NCBI GenBank assembly: GCA_964019055.1
Contig: OZ025223.1
Span: forward strand, 6,694,763 to 6,758,762
Length of the DNA: 64,000 nt
Direction: 5' to 3'
Origin: Anthopleura xanthogrammica
Lineage: Eukaryota > Cnidaria > Anthozoa > Actiniaria > Actiniidae
Shown piece by piece: positions 11,406-22,922 of this stretch; position 1 is the stretch's first letter; the number at the start of each line of letters is the position of its first letter. The notes under the pieces were generated by a model. The model saw only the letters and a program-made list of their open reading frames with translations, ran no database searches and was not told the origin of the DNA. Position numbers and translations under genes: made by a program.

Positions 11406-14400
11406 ATGGAGAAGCTGGCAGTGTCGATTGTAATTCTTCTAGCATTCTCAGCCTGCCTAACGTCGTCTTTCAAGGTAAAGGTTGATAGTAATATAAGTTT
11501 AGATGTAAACAAACTACAGTAGTTGTTGTTGAGAGCTCGTACGGGCTTCGCTCTTCAAGCTGATGCCTGTTCAACTTTTATTGCGTATTTCAAATTTAAA
11601 AAGCTTAAACTTTGTCTGCCTTAAACCCCGTCAAGATTGTCGAAAAAGACGGTTCTACTAGTGGTGATAATTTCAAACCTCCTTTATTGACAGATTTCTG
11701 GCCAGTCTTGTGAAGATGGGCCATTTCCACCGACAGATGGCAGGTAATGTGTTGTGCAAAATTTGCGAGCAATCACAGGAAGCCAAATGTAGATAAAAAG
11801 TGAAAATGCGTAAGCTTGGGGTCAGGTAGTCTTTATTTCTATTGAATTATATATCTTACAAATGTTATTACAATATTATAGAATACCCGCCACTTTCGAA
11901 ACCACTCAAATGAATGGAATTGTGGTCCGCAGTCCTGAAGGGAGCACAATGGCTTATGGGAGCATATTGATACTTAATTATTTTGAGAACGATGAAAGTT
12001 TGAATAGAAGTGCTTCGCAGTCCCGCAGTCCTGAAGTGAGCGCAATGGCTTACCGTATGGGAGCATATTGATACTTAATTATTTTGTGAATGACGTAAGT
12101 TTGAATAGAAGTGCTACAGCAGTCCCGCAGTCCTGAAGTGAGCACAATAGCTTATGGAAGCATATTGATACAGCTGAGCTGTACTGTACTTAATTATTTT
12201 GAGAACGACGAAAGTTTGACTTGACATATATATAACTGTGGGACTGCAGGACCGCAGGACCGCAGTATCAGCCACTCCATATCTTGAAAGCATACATTAT
12301 GATTATAACTTTATTTGTACATGACTTGACATGTATATGACTGCAGGACTGCGGTAACGCATCATTATAGTGCTTTCAAGAGTTGCAGGGTATTCTATAA
12401 TCTACCCTAAACTTACTGTAGACATGAACTCTAGTAGTGGACATATGCCCTTACGCTTTTATATTTTTTTCTATAATATGTATAACTATAATTCGTAAAT
12501 ATTAATTATAACGACATAACATAGATATGGCTACCAAGTGGTGCAGGTGGGTGGGTAAAACAGGTGAATACCAAGTAACCTGGCTTGTAGCAAAGGCTAA
12601 AGACACTCCCTATTGGCAATAACTAGCTATGGACATGAATGTGTACACTCATACACCTATTTGAATTAATGTTGATAACTGAGACCTATAGGAATATTGT
12701 GGAAGGCTGAATGCTCATCTCATAAATATTGTAAATATATAGTTGCAATCACGCTTTAATGGTATATAATTGCTAATTTGTGTCACTTATCGCATTAATT
12801 CACAAAGACTCATGTTGACACCCACCAATTCCTACTGGTCTCAGATTGACCATTTCAGATCACCCGTTATCAACGTTAATTAAAATAGGTGTATACATGG
12901 TTGGCTGTTCTCCATGAACAAAGCCTTAGGTAATTCATGTGATGGGGATTATAATACTTTTAGAACTATTATCTAACCCCATGCCAGGCTCCGTCTGTCT
13001 GGACCTAGACTCACATTATAGTGCGAAGTGCCTAACCGTGGCCACCCAATTACATTTTTTACAAGTTAGCCAATAAGCAAACAAGAATTTGTACATTTTC
13101 ACGTGAGGTCAAAGTTGTGTCAGCCAAGATTTGATTTGTATTTACAACAGAAAGGACCAAAAACATGCCAAGTTGAAATAATTGAGCAAGTTTTCTTGTC
13201 AAAATTCGAACGTTTACTTCGGCAATATTGATTTTAGTCTCTTTGCTGGCTAATATGTCTCATTGAACAACTTGTAAAAAAAAATAATTGAGCGGCCACG
13301 GTTAGGCGCATCGCACTGTAATGGTGATTAATATCAACTTTTAATTTCAGTCCAAAAGTTCCTACAGAGGTTATTGATTTGGACTTGAGCCCTGGAGACA
13401 GATATAATGACCTGGCGGACAAGAAGGGCAAAGAAGTAAGAGAAAATAAATTTAATAGACCTCTTTAGCTTGGGAGTTATGTTTCCCATTTCAGACCACG
13501 TGTCATTCTCTAGGGAATAAGATTCTTTGTTTGAGTTGTATCCATATTGAATGTGTCTTTAAACAAACAAATACAGTATACTCTAGGAAATGACACGTGG
13601 TCTGAAATGGAAAAACATTATAAGCAAGCTAAAGAGGTCTATTGTTGATCTCAATTCAATTAACACATTATTGTATCATTTAATGTACTGTATTCAGGCT
13701 GGCACAGGGGGTATTGATCTTGAATCATGGACAATTTTTTCACAGATACATGAAATATGAGAATTCAGGGTGTAATAAGAATTTTCACAAATCACAGTCT
13801 TCAAAATAGGAAGATCAGGCCCATCGTCGGAGGAATGAAATTCGTGAATCACTGACATATTTTTTTAATGAATTTCATGAATCACAGTCCAAAAAAAGGC
13901 TGAATCACTCATCATGCATTACCCCTGTGCCATCCAGTGTATTGTATATTTGTCAGATAATCACATAGTTGATTGTCCAAGGGTAATTATAGAGGTGTTG
14001 TTAATAGAGACGCTTTATAATTATCTCATATGTTAATGTATTAAGTCAGACTCAAAGTTTAACTTATATTCTAAAACACTGGCTGTAGTAGACATCATAA
14101 AAACATTTGTGAAATGCATGCCTTAACGCTGTGAACTAGCTGTGCTTCTCACATTTGTCAGTTTTTATGTGAGGTCAAAGTTGTGTCAGCAAAGATTTTA
14201 TTTGTATTTATTGTGCTTCTCGCATTTGATCAGCTGCTGTCCTTTTAGCATTTAATATTAATATTTTGGAGCGCATTGTACATTGTGTGACAAGTACTAA
14301 TGATGTGACATTTTTATTTATTTTTTAGTTACATGCATTACTGGACTATATCAAGAATTTTACTAGTTTTGTCTTGAATGGTAAACTTTTTGGTATCATT

Positions 14401-17400
14401 GACAAAGATTTGGTAAGTTAATTATTAATGGAATTCCTTAATTCATATTCCTAGAGTTGATTTATATTTATAACAGGACTAAAAGTAATAGCTGGTCATC
14501 AGACAATGTCCGACCGGAATTGGAACTTATCCAATCAAATCTTTGCTGGTCATTTTGACCAGTAACGTTGAGTCGGAAACAAGGTGCATGTACCTGGATG
14601 ACTGAGCTAAAACTGGCAACTGACCTTGTTTTTGTTATATTGAAATTTAAGAAATGTATGTGACAAAAAATCTTTTTTGACCATTGCCATTGCCATTGCC
14701 ATTGCCATTGCCATTGCCATTGCCATTGCCATTGCCATTGCCATTGCCATTGCCATTGCCATTGCCATTGCCATTGCCATTGCCATTGCCATTGCCATTG
14801 CCATTGCCATTGCCATTGCCATTGCCATTGCCATTGCCATTGCCATTGCCATTGCCATTGCCATTGCCATTGCCATTGCCATTGCCATTGCCATTGCCAT
14901 ATATTGCCCTAATTTTTGATTGGTGTGTTTTCAAGGAGCCACTTGTTTACACTCTTCCATCTCCATACAAAGAAGAAATAATTGGTCTGAGTAAAGCTTC
15001 AGGGATCCCAACAGGTAAAGAATACATTTTTTTCTTTTACATGATATGAAATATACAATTTATTATTTTAAGATATCAATGGACACAAAATCACTCTAAA
15101 TGTTCAATATTTTGAAAAATATCTTAGTACATTATTGCCATGATAAAGATCTGCCTTTGTGTGGAAGCACAAAACTGACAACTTTTTCTGGCTATATATA
15201 TACTGCGCACATGCATTGTCAGGGTTTTTCAAAAGAAAGTAACAATCATAGAATAATTTTGTAACCAATCAGCACTTCAGAATATATATTTGCAGAAGGC
15301 TTCCTAATAATTAGGAAGCCTTCTGCAAATATATATTCTGAAGTGCTGATTGGTTACAAAATTATTCTATGATTGTTACTTTCTTTTGAAAAACCCTGAC
15401 AATGCATGTGCGCAGTATATATATAGCCAGAAAAAGTTGTCAGTTTTGTGCTGGATTTTCTGTTCTCAAATTTAAAAAACTGTATGGTACATGTTTATGA
15501 AAAGCCGTTTTTCTATCGTGTCCTGTTGTCTATTTGTCTAATTATTAGACAAATAGACAACAGGACACGATAGAAAAACGGCTTTTCATAAACATGTACC
15601 ATACAGTTTTTTAAATTTGAGAACAGAAAATCCAGAGAGATAGGTAATTGATAAGGCTTAGGCATGTCCCATGCACTAGGTATTATCTCAAATTATAATA
15701 TGCTACATAATTGAATAGTCAACTTTTTTTAAACATTAATAGTCCCCTTCACAGTTCCCTGCGCCGTCTTGAAAGGTAGCCATGCCTCTGCATTGAAGCA
15801 AGATGAACGGTGAGCTTGCAATGACAGAGCCCCCTTTAATACCTTAGACAAATATTCATATGTCTCTATCATTGCAAGATCACTTTTTGTCTCGCTTCGA
15901 TGCAAGGGACCGACTTAACCTTTCAAGATGGCACAGGGAACTGTGGAAGGGACTATTTATTATGGTTTTTGATCAATTTCATATTTTCCTCTGACAGGTG
16001 AAGTGTTGCTCTACAATATTTTCTATGAGGTTTTCACGGTGTGTACTTCTATTGTTGCCCAAGACAAGCAAGGTAGGTGAAAACTAGACACTCAGATAGC
16101 ACCAAATCTAGGCTATACAGATATGTACACCTATTTCAAAATAGATTGTCAGTTGGAATCTGATCTAAGATCTGAAATCTGAGACTGAAATGAGATGCAG
16201 GCTGTGAGCTGTGATATAAAAATATAAAGAAAAGTGAAATTAGTCTCCTTCACAGTTCCCTGTGCCATCTCAAAAGGTAGCTGGGCCTTTGCATAGAAGG
16301 GAGATGAATGGTGAGCCTGCAATGATAGAGACTGTTTTTAACACCTTTCAGGGCTAAAAATAAGCTCTGGTGTGCTTGCTGTGTTACTAAACAGAGCATG
16401 GAAAAACCTGTTTCATTTAACTATGAAACAGATTTAAGTATTTCATGACTATGTATTGAATTTAAATGAAATAAGTTAATATTCTTTTTTTTTCTCTTAA
16501 AAAGGAAAACTGTATCATGCTAGAAATTTAGATTTTGGATTATTTCTCGGGTATGTACGACATTCCTCTCTCAGTTGTTGCATAAAAATATTTATCCCAC
16601 ACCATAGAAAATACAGCCAATTAGAACGAGGAAAGCTGTTGTATATTCGTTGGTATTTCACTCTTCCTTCCCATCATGTGCTGCGCGTTGAATCTATATG
16701 CATTTGTATTTTCTATGTTGTGGGATAAAATGGTTATACAATGGTTTCTAGTGGTATACCGTGGATATCCCACTCGTCACTTGCATTTTCTTTGTATACA
16801 CACTCACCTAAAGGCTTGTGTGTATACTAGAAACTACAAGTGACTCGTGGGATATTCCACGGTATACCACTAGAAACCATTGTATAATTAGTGTATATTC
16901 CCTTTCCTTGTTTTTGGTTCTGCTTATTGTAAAAGTGCTGTGTGAACCCAATTTTTTTGTGTGCCCCCCCCCCCCCCCCCCCAGAGCCTGTTTTTTTTTT
17001 TAATGACCCTTCCCACACAAATCCCGCCGTGGCCCTCCCCTGTAAATATTGAATTAAACTCTGAATTGTTATATTATAATTTGTATAATTTACTTCTTGT
17101 TTTGCTGTAGATGGGATAATAAAACAGATACGTGGTCACTGAGTGAAGTTCTTCGTCCTCTAGTGGTTCAGTTAGATTATAGGGTATGTCAGTTGACTAT
17201 TTTTGCTATTTTTGCTATTTCATATACTTCTATTCCAAAAAAGCTCGAAGGGGTGAATGAACAGCCAATGGCGATCAATGATTTGCAAACACAACACAAA
17301 GGAACAGGGACAGCGGAGCCGGGGGGGCTGGGGGGACTTTTTTGAGAATTTTTTTTTTTTCTTAATGATAAAAAGTGAAAAAATCAGAATGATAGGGGAG

Positions 17401-20400
17401 GGGTGGGTAGGAAATAGTTTAGCCCCTCCACTTTAAAAACTGCTCCGCCGTCCCTGAGGAATCAATCACTCGGCTGAGGCTTGGGGAACTGTATTATTAA
17501 TATAGTAATGTGTATTAGCTAGGAAATCTGCCTTTCAACATCTTCAGCAAAGGAAATAAAAAGTGTTGGTCTTTTGTTTTCAGAGAGGTGGAAAGACTGT
17601 GTATAAGACACTAAGTTTCGCTGGGTATGTTGGAGTAATAACAGGTTTGAAACCAGTAAGTGACAAAGCATTAATTTTGTTGAACAGTTGAAATTTATAA
17701 TTCTAGGACAGAAGTCAATATATAGAGCTTTTTTTAGGAAATAGTCAATATGTAGAGCTTTTTTGACCTTGCTATGGTCCTGTATTTACTTTTTTTCTTC
17801 TTTCCAACTTGTATTATTTCAGGGTGTTCTCACCTTGACTCTGAATGAAAGATTCAACATCAATGGTGGTTATATTGGTAGGTGCATCATAAAAACTAAA
17901 AATTGTTAAGTGCTATCAAATTTATAAATTAGGTGCTAGAAACTTTTCTGCTGTGTTCACAAGAGGGAAAGCAAGGGTATACTCTCCTTTCATCTCTGGT
18001 GTTTCAGGCTCACTATACTGTATAATAATAATGAGAAATTTTAAAACAGTGGATTCCTAAGGAGAAAAACCCTTGAAACACCAACACTAGAGAACCAAAA
18101 AGCAATTCTACTTACATACGACACTGAGCCTGGTGGGACTTGAACCTGGGTCACATTTGTGAGAGGCAAGCAAAGTAGCATCTTCTTGCTAAATCTGAGG
18201 ATTTTTCTTCTGATTTTTTTTATGGCAGCCATGACAGGAGGCAGGAACAATTGAATCTGGTTTAATATGATTTACATGAGAAAGAATTCAGTTTCCCAGG
18301 AAAAAAAGACTATATTGTTGTGCCTCCTGTCATAGCTGCGATCAAGCAATGGTGCAAAGCCTCTGTTATAAATAATCTTCAGGGATAAGCATTGAATTCA
18401 TTCAAAGGACTGACTTATTTACAATTATTTTCAGGGATGATAGAGTGGATTCTTGGGAAGAGAAAGGCAAAGTGGACAAGTTTCATTACCCGAGATGTCT
18501 TGGAGCATGCTAACAGGTACAACACCTTGAATATAATGCTTTTCTTTCGCACAGGGTATTATAAAAACATTTTTATTACCAACCAAACTCTTACAGCACT
18601 TTTCATATTTCTGTGATCTGCTGATTCCAGACATCTGACATTTTGGCTTCTGGTAAATCAAACTTACAATGGGATGTGTTCATTCCAATCACGAGTGATG
18701 AAGAAATTTATTCCCATGTGAAATTTCCTTATTGTTCAATCGGAAGGAATTTGTCTTGTCCCATTGTAAGTTTGATTCACAGAAGCCAAAACTCAAGATG
18801 TCTGGAGTTGGTTAGGTCGCAAAAATATGAAAAGTGATGTAAGGCCAAAATTGGGTATCACCCCAGTCCCACTGCCTCATGAAAGTCAGAAAATGTAAAA
18901 TCATTGCAAATTGTATATTTTTATAGCTATGCAGAAGCCCATGACATTCTTGCAAATACTGAGGTTTTGGCACCAGTGTATTATATTCTGGGTGGTAACC
19001 AGTCTGGTCAGGTAAATAAAGGGAACAACAGGATATCTTCAATTATAGAGTATCTTGTTTACGGTGCCATGTGTCATACCATGAACACAATTTTCTTCAT
19101 TCTTTTGACATCTTTTTGACATTTTCTTTGACGAGTTTCAATTGTGCTCTTTATCACTAACCAATTAGGTATTGGTGCTTCACTTTGATGCCTTGAAGGG
19201 CAGAGTTAATACATTTAAATTTTCACAACATTGTTACTTTGGTGTAAAAACTCTGACCTTTGAAGCATCAAATGAGAGATGCCAAGTTAGAGTTAGTCAA
19301 AAACATAACTATATGCTAATTTGAAGGATAATGTAATTGTGTTAATGTTTGTCCCAAACTGACCAACTGAATGGCCAACTGACTGAATGACTGACCAATC
19401 AATGGACAGACAATTGGGCCGACAGACAGACTGTTGAGACACTATCAGATGCTTCCCAAGATTACTGCATAGAAATTAGAATAATTATGTCATTTAGGTT
19501 TCATTTGTTGTAATCAGTGGTCAATGTAGCCTTCAAACTGTGGGGATGATTTGTCAAACTTATTTTGCATCTTGTACTCTCTAACAGGGTGTGGTGTTAA
19601 CACGTGATAGAACTAAGAACCTACAGGAGAACAGGTACATTTATTACTTGTACTTTGTACTTAAAAGAACCAGTCAGGGATGGTGGAACTGGGGGACTTA
19701 GTCCCTCCCCCTCCCCCCACTTTTTTCCTTTTGCATACTAGTCTTTTGTATTTTTTTCTAATCTTAGTCCCCCTCAACTTTCCCCTTTAATTTGCATATT
19801 ACCCCTTCCCCCCCCCCCCCCCCACACACACACATCATTTAAAATGTGCTCTGCTGTCCCTGCCAGTTAGTGCAAGATCAGTAGCTCATTTTTGCCATGC
19901 ACTGACCATGTCCTAGTGATTTCTAGTGACTGTCTTGTAAAAAAAGTTGTCATGAGCCAGCAACTAAGCAATAGTCCCTTTCACAGGACCCTGAGCCGTC
20001 TTGAAAGGTAGCCGCGCCTTTGCATCGAAGGGAGACAAACAGTGACCTTGCAGTGATAGACATTTTTTAACACCTTGGGCAATTATTCACATGTCTCTAT
20101 CATCTCAATCAGGGAACTGTGAAGGAGACTATTATATCTTTTCTGTTTGGGTGTATTATTTTCAGATTTCTTGACTTAATAACTTGACATTTTCTTGAAA
20201 ATGAGATTTGCTGGCTTATATTATTTTTATCTGAAATGGGAATGCTTTATATACCCAACCCAGAAACACTTTGCTCATAAACTGACTTGACGTCCTTTTT
20301 TCAGACTTGACCCCGAGAAAGGCAAATGGTTTGTACTTGAAACCAACTATGATTTCTGGAAGCCACCTCTAGTGTTTGACGACAGAAGAACTCCGGTATG

Positions 20401-22922
20401 TCAGTTAAGTCAAAACGGCTCAAGCGTATCCCCCTAGAATCCATTAATGAGTTTATTATTCGAATATTGAGTTCATTATTCACTCTGACTCCAAACTTGA
20501 AAATAAACTATCTACTTGAGTTTTGATTGGATTCTTCAACAATTGCGTCAGGCCATCACTTAGAATTTTAGTCTTGAAATGAATATGAAGTTTGGTGTCT
20601 TTGAATTTATAATGAAAACTAAGAGGGAATAATCAACTCAATATTCGAATAATAAAAAAGCCTAGGGGGTACGTCGAGCTGTTTTGACTAATTTTGTAGC
20701 ATATATAACAATGTTATCCTAACTGATGTTTCCTCCTCCCCTTAGTTACCGTTACCATGTCTCACATCCGACTCCCCTTAGTTACCGTTGCCATGTCCCA
20801 CAAGCTCAACAAATTAGCTAGAATATCTAAGAATTTAAAACTCAGATCGCGGAAAATTGATTTTAAACTGTTTCAATTGTTTACTGTCCTGTGATAATAA
20901 TCGTAGTACTCTTTAAAAAAGATACTGTGTAGTTGTTTGTGGGCTTTAATTCCACTGGGAAAACTGCTGCAACAGTGATTGAAGATAAGATCATGAAATA
21001 AGATCAGATGGATGAACATCTTGTGGATTCCTGGGAAATGAAACTGTATCGTTACTAGTAAGTCACCTTGCTAGATGAATTTTTTAAAATATTTTTTATC
21101 ATTCTTTTACTAGGGGACGTATTGCATGCAACAGAAAGGACAAAGTGTGAGTATGGTGACGATTTCAATAGACCATTTTTTCGAGATGCGCGCGCGCTTT
21201 CAAAAATATAGCAGGCGCGTACATGATCTCGAGGCATTTTCGGGCAGAGTCAATAGCGCGCGCGATCTTGCCCGAAAATGCCTCTTTTTCATGTCTGCGT
21301 CTGCGATATTTTTGAAAGCGCTCGCGCATCTGGAAAATGGTCTATTAGAGCAGATTTCGTATGAGTGTGAAAAGTCACGGCACGGTTACGGCGCAGCGCG
21401 GACATGCCACCAAATGTTTTCATACACGGCATGGCGCGGTCCGTGCCGTAAGTTTTTCATAGTCATACGAAAACTGCTCTTAACTATTGTCAATATTTTT
21501 TGTGAATTTCAAACCAATCCAACTACGGAAAATTTGTTAAAAAGCCAATCAAAAAATGTTTGGTGTTGCTAAGAAAACAATTACAGCAACAAAAACAAAT
21601 AGGAGGGAGATTTCCATTGACCATCGTTCTTTTGTTCTAACATCTTTTTCGTTAAGGCGCGGAAATACGAGCAACAAAATCGTGCAAGTTGTCCCGCAAC
21701 ATTGTTGAGTTTGCAATTTGCGAATGGTTCTTGTGTTACCTCTTCGCGCTCAACCAATTTTCTTTGTTGCAGAGAGTAGATAGAGCTTCTACTGTACTTC
21801 TGCAACAAAGTCGTGCAACACGTTTTTGCTGTTGTACAGGGTGGTAATACGAGGAACGTTCACACTGCAAACTGCTATGCAATAATGTTGCGTGATAAGT
21901 TGCACGGTTTTGTTGCTCGCCTATTTCCGCGCCTTAAGATGTTACAGTGATTACTAAATAGACAAATCTTGTTACAAAACAGGAAGTGTCGTTGAAGGGC
22001 TTGTACAACGTGTTGTCAACACAACCAGTGCTAAATAAGGTATGTATTTACTGATATTTACTGCTCGGTAAACATGACCGCAATTTCATGCAAATAAAAC
22101 GCAAATATTTATTTACATAGCTTCCACCTTAAAAATATATAAAATCTAAATAACAAAATATGAATCAAAAATATAAATAAAGACAATAATACAAGGAACA
22201 TATATAATAATTATAAGACAAAAAAGGTGAGGGACAGCAAAACAGAGCGAGGCTCCAAATAAAGTGCACCCGTAAATAAAGATGTTTGCATGGGTGGATG
22301 GCGGGGGTGGGGGTTGGCGAGGGGATGACTAGTCACCCAAAAGCAGATCAAGCTGTAAATCTCGCCCAATTACCCTATTTCATTATGACGTCACATGAAA
22401 TCTATCTTTTGCTTTAACGCTAAGGATCATGGTCGTGTGGACAAAACAACAACAGCAACAACACGTAGAAAACCCAGCGAAAAATTATATTTTTTAGAAC
22501 TTTGAAAATGAATACCGTATATATTATAGGACAAACACTGTTTTCAATCGTATATAAGTTACCGCTGTCTTCATTGACTACAGACTCATTTACTCAGGGT
22601 TAGCCTCGTTTTATTGTCAAAAGATTCACAAATACCAACGGTAAAGTAAAGAATGCATAACTTCAACAATACAAACACTTTGAAATTCCACGAACCTTCA
22701 CTAGAACACATGAATATTCTACACAAAATCGAGGCTAACCCTGCGTAAATGAATCTATAGTCAAGTAATACAGCGGTATTTTACGAATTCGAAAAAGGTG
22801 TATTGACAAATTGACTGTGGTTTGTTTTTCAGCTGACAACGTATACTGTCGTGATGCAGGCAAATTCTGGGGAAATGATAGCGTACATCAGGAATTGCCG
22901 TGACCCATGCTTCCCTTGGTAA
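11406..22922 (+). CDS. ASAH1: Acid ceramidase, lysosomal N-acylsphingosine amidohydrolase
   Basis: Hydrolyses ceramide to sphingosine and fatty acid in the lysosome after autocleavage before its catalytic Cys. Exons: 11406-11474, 11694-11743, 13351-13435, 14329-14412, 14936-15014, 15998-16072, 16505-16550, 17111-17183, 17584-17655, 17823-17877, 18435-18516, 18927-19011, 19588-19634, 20305-20395, 21114-21146, 21983-22039 and 22833-22922. The total is 1173 nt, 390 residues (human 395). Residues 1-22 form a signal peptide. The nucleophile is Cys138 in [11 protein letters not shown]; Arg154 and Asp157 (HARNLDFG), Asn315 (ETNYDFW) and Arg328/329 (FDDRRTP) match the family's active site. GGNQSG and the C-terminal NCRDPC pair are present. 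ASAH1 is preferred over the paralogue NAAA because of this Cys pair and overall similarity. Exon 15 has a reading-frame ambiguity. Introns hold palindromes, MITEs and a hexanucleotide array. Confidence 0.95.
11922..12215. repeat. Three-copy tandem repeat, about 96-102-bp unit
   Basis: CCGCAGTCCTGAAG starts each unit at 11927, 12023 and 12125, followed by GGAGCATATTGATAC or a close variant and TTAATTATTTTG. Lies in ASAH1 intron 2. Confidence 0.85.
13453..13643. mobile_element. MITE, AATAGACCTCTTTAGCTTG ends
   Basis: Inverted ends AATAGACCTCTTTAGCTTG / CAAGCTAAAGAGGTCTATT and a second internal inverted pair (CAGACCACGTGTCATT and its complement). Uninterrupted relative of 231-630 and 45188-45382. 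It starts 17 bp after ASAH1 exon 3. Confidence 0.85.
14681..14900. repeat. (CCATTG)n hexanucleotide array, about 36 copies
   Basis: 220 bp of uninterrupted hexanucleotide repeat in ASAH1 intron 4, ending 35 bp before exon 5. It opens artificial dipeptide-repeat frames on both strands, which are not genes. Confidence 0.97.
15166..15452. repeat. Near-perfect palindrome, 143-bp arms
   Basis: The arms 15166-15308 and 15310-15452 mirror each other around base 15309 with only a 1-base centre. Lies in ASAH1 intron 5 and would form a very stable hairpin. Confidence 0.9.
15451..15635. repeat. Second palindrome, 92-bp arms, abutting the first
   Basis: The arms 15451-15542 and 15544-15635 mirror around base 15543 with no mismatch seen. 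It begins at the last two bases of the preceding palindrome. Confidence 0.92.
15740..15958. mobile_element. ATAGTCCC-ended MITE
   Basis: Inverted ends ATAGTCCCCTTCACAG / CTGTGGAAGGGACTAT with adjoining GCCGTCTTGAAAGGTAGCC and its complement. Other copies or fragments lie at 16238-16350, 19971-20134, 31365-31450, 39610-39828 and 46442-46516. Confidence 0.85.
16238..16350. mobile_element. ATAGTCCC MITE fragment (left half)
   Basis: TAGTCTCCTTCACAG followed by CCTGTGCCATCTCAAAAGG matches the left end of the 15740 element. No right end seen. Confidence 0.65.
16735..16890. repeat. Foldback element in ASAH1 intron 7
   Basis: ACAATGGTTTCTAGTGGTAT near 16738 is mirrored by its complement ending near 16886, around a centre at about 16812. 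A second inverted pair flanks it on the left (CACCATAGAAAATAC near 16600 and its complement near 16710). Confidence 0.75.
17305..17456. mobile_element. CAGGG...CCCTG MITE, 152 bp
   Basis: Ends CAGGGACAGCGGAGC / GCTCCGCCGTCCCTG, flanked by AGGAA (17300-17304 and 17457-17461). Lies in ASAH1 intron 8. Confidence 0.9.
18060..18185 (-). mobile_element. tRNA-derived SINE-like copy
   Basis: The minus strand shows CTTTGCTTGCCTCTCAC, then GGTTCAAGTCC (B-box-like), then CTCAGTGTCGTATGTAAG, the same order as the copy at 8319-8455. Lies in ASAH1 intron 10. Confidence 0.55.
18218..18350. mobile_element. Foldback MITE related to 40283-40440
   Basis: ATGGCAGCCATGACAGGAGG is mirrored by CCTCCTGTCATAGCTGC. 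The interior GAGAAAGAATTCAG is shared with 40283-40440 and a fragment near 3027-3065. Confidence 0.75.
18592..18840. mobile_element. Foldback MITE in ASAH1 intron 11
   Basis: Ends ACAGCACTTTTCATATTTCTG-like (left) and the complement near 18820-18838; a second inverted pair inside reads TCAAACTTACAATGGGA and its complement. Related to 5704-5945. Confidence 0.75.
19675..19862. mobile_element. CAGGG...CCCTG MITE, 188 bp
   Basis: Starts CAGGGATGGTGGAAC and ends GCTCTGCTGTCCCTG, flanked by CCAGT (19670-19674 and 19863-19867). Lies in ASAH1 intron 13. The interior is G-rich then C-rich. Confidence 0.88.
19971..20134. mobile_element. ATAGTCCC-ended MITE
   Basis: Left end AATAGTCCCTTTCACAGG, right end CTGTGAAGGAGACTATT. 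Shorter than the 15740 copy through loss of part of the right arm. Confidence 0.8.
21164..21346. mobile_element. Foldback MITE starting 18 bp after ASAH1 exon 15
   Basis: AATAGACCATTTTTTCGAG at the left is mirrored by GGAAAATGGTCTATT at the right; internal GAGGCATTTTCGGGCA also has its complement. A partial relative is in the spacer at 58420-58540. Confidence 0.8.
21342..21482. mobile_element. AGAGCAG...CTGCTCT MITE
   Basis: Inverted ends AGAGCAGATTTCGTATGA / CATACGAAAACTGCTCTT. Similar ends occur at 31085-31335 and 56346-56534. It abuts the preceding element. Confidence 0.75.
21652..21940. mobile_element. MITE, TTAAGGCGCGGAAATACGAG ends
   Basis: TTAAGGCGCGGAAATACGAG is mirrored near 21920-21938; GCAACAAAATCGTGCAA segments recur inside. 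A relative without clear ends lies at 28203-28430. Confidence 0.75.
22557..22780. mobile_element. TTAGCCTCG foldback MITE
   Basis: Imperfect inverted arms of about 50 bp (TTACCGCTGT ... CAGGGTTAGCCTCG and the complement). The interior matches 9036-9178. Lies in the last ASAH1 intron. Confidence 0.75.

Noticed and set aside
14607..15049. Dipeptide-repeat open frames (Met-Ala, Gly-Asn, Ile-Ala, Leu-Pro)
   Set aside because: All come from the CCATTG hexanucleotide array; open frames exist because a 6-bp unit without stops repeats in every frame.
21126..21572. 148-residue ORF in ASAH1 intron 15
   Set aside because: It runs across two MITEs with inverted repeats and shows no domain.
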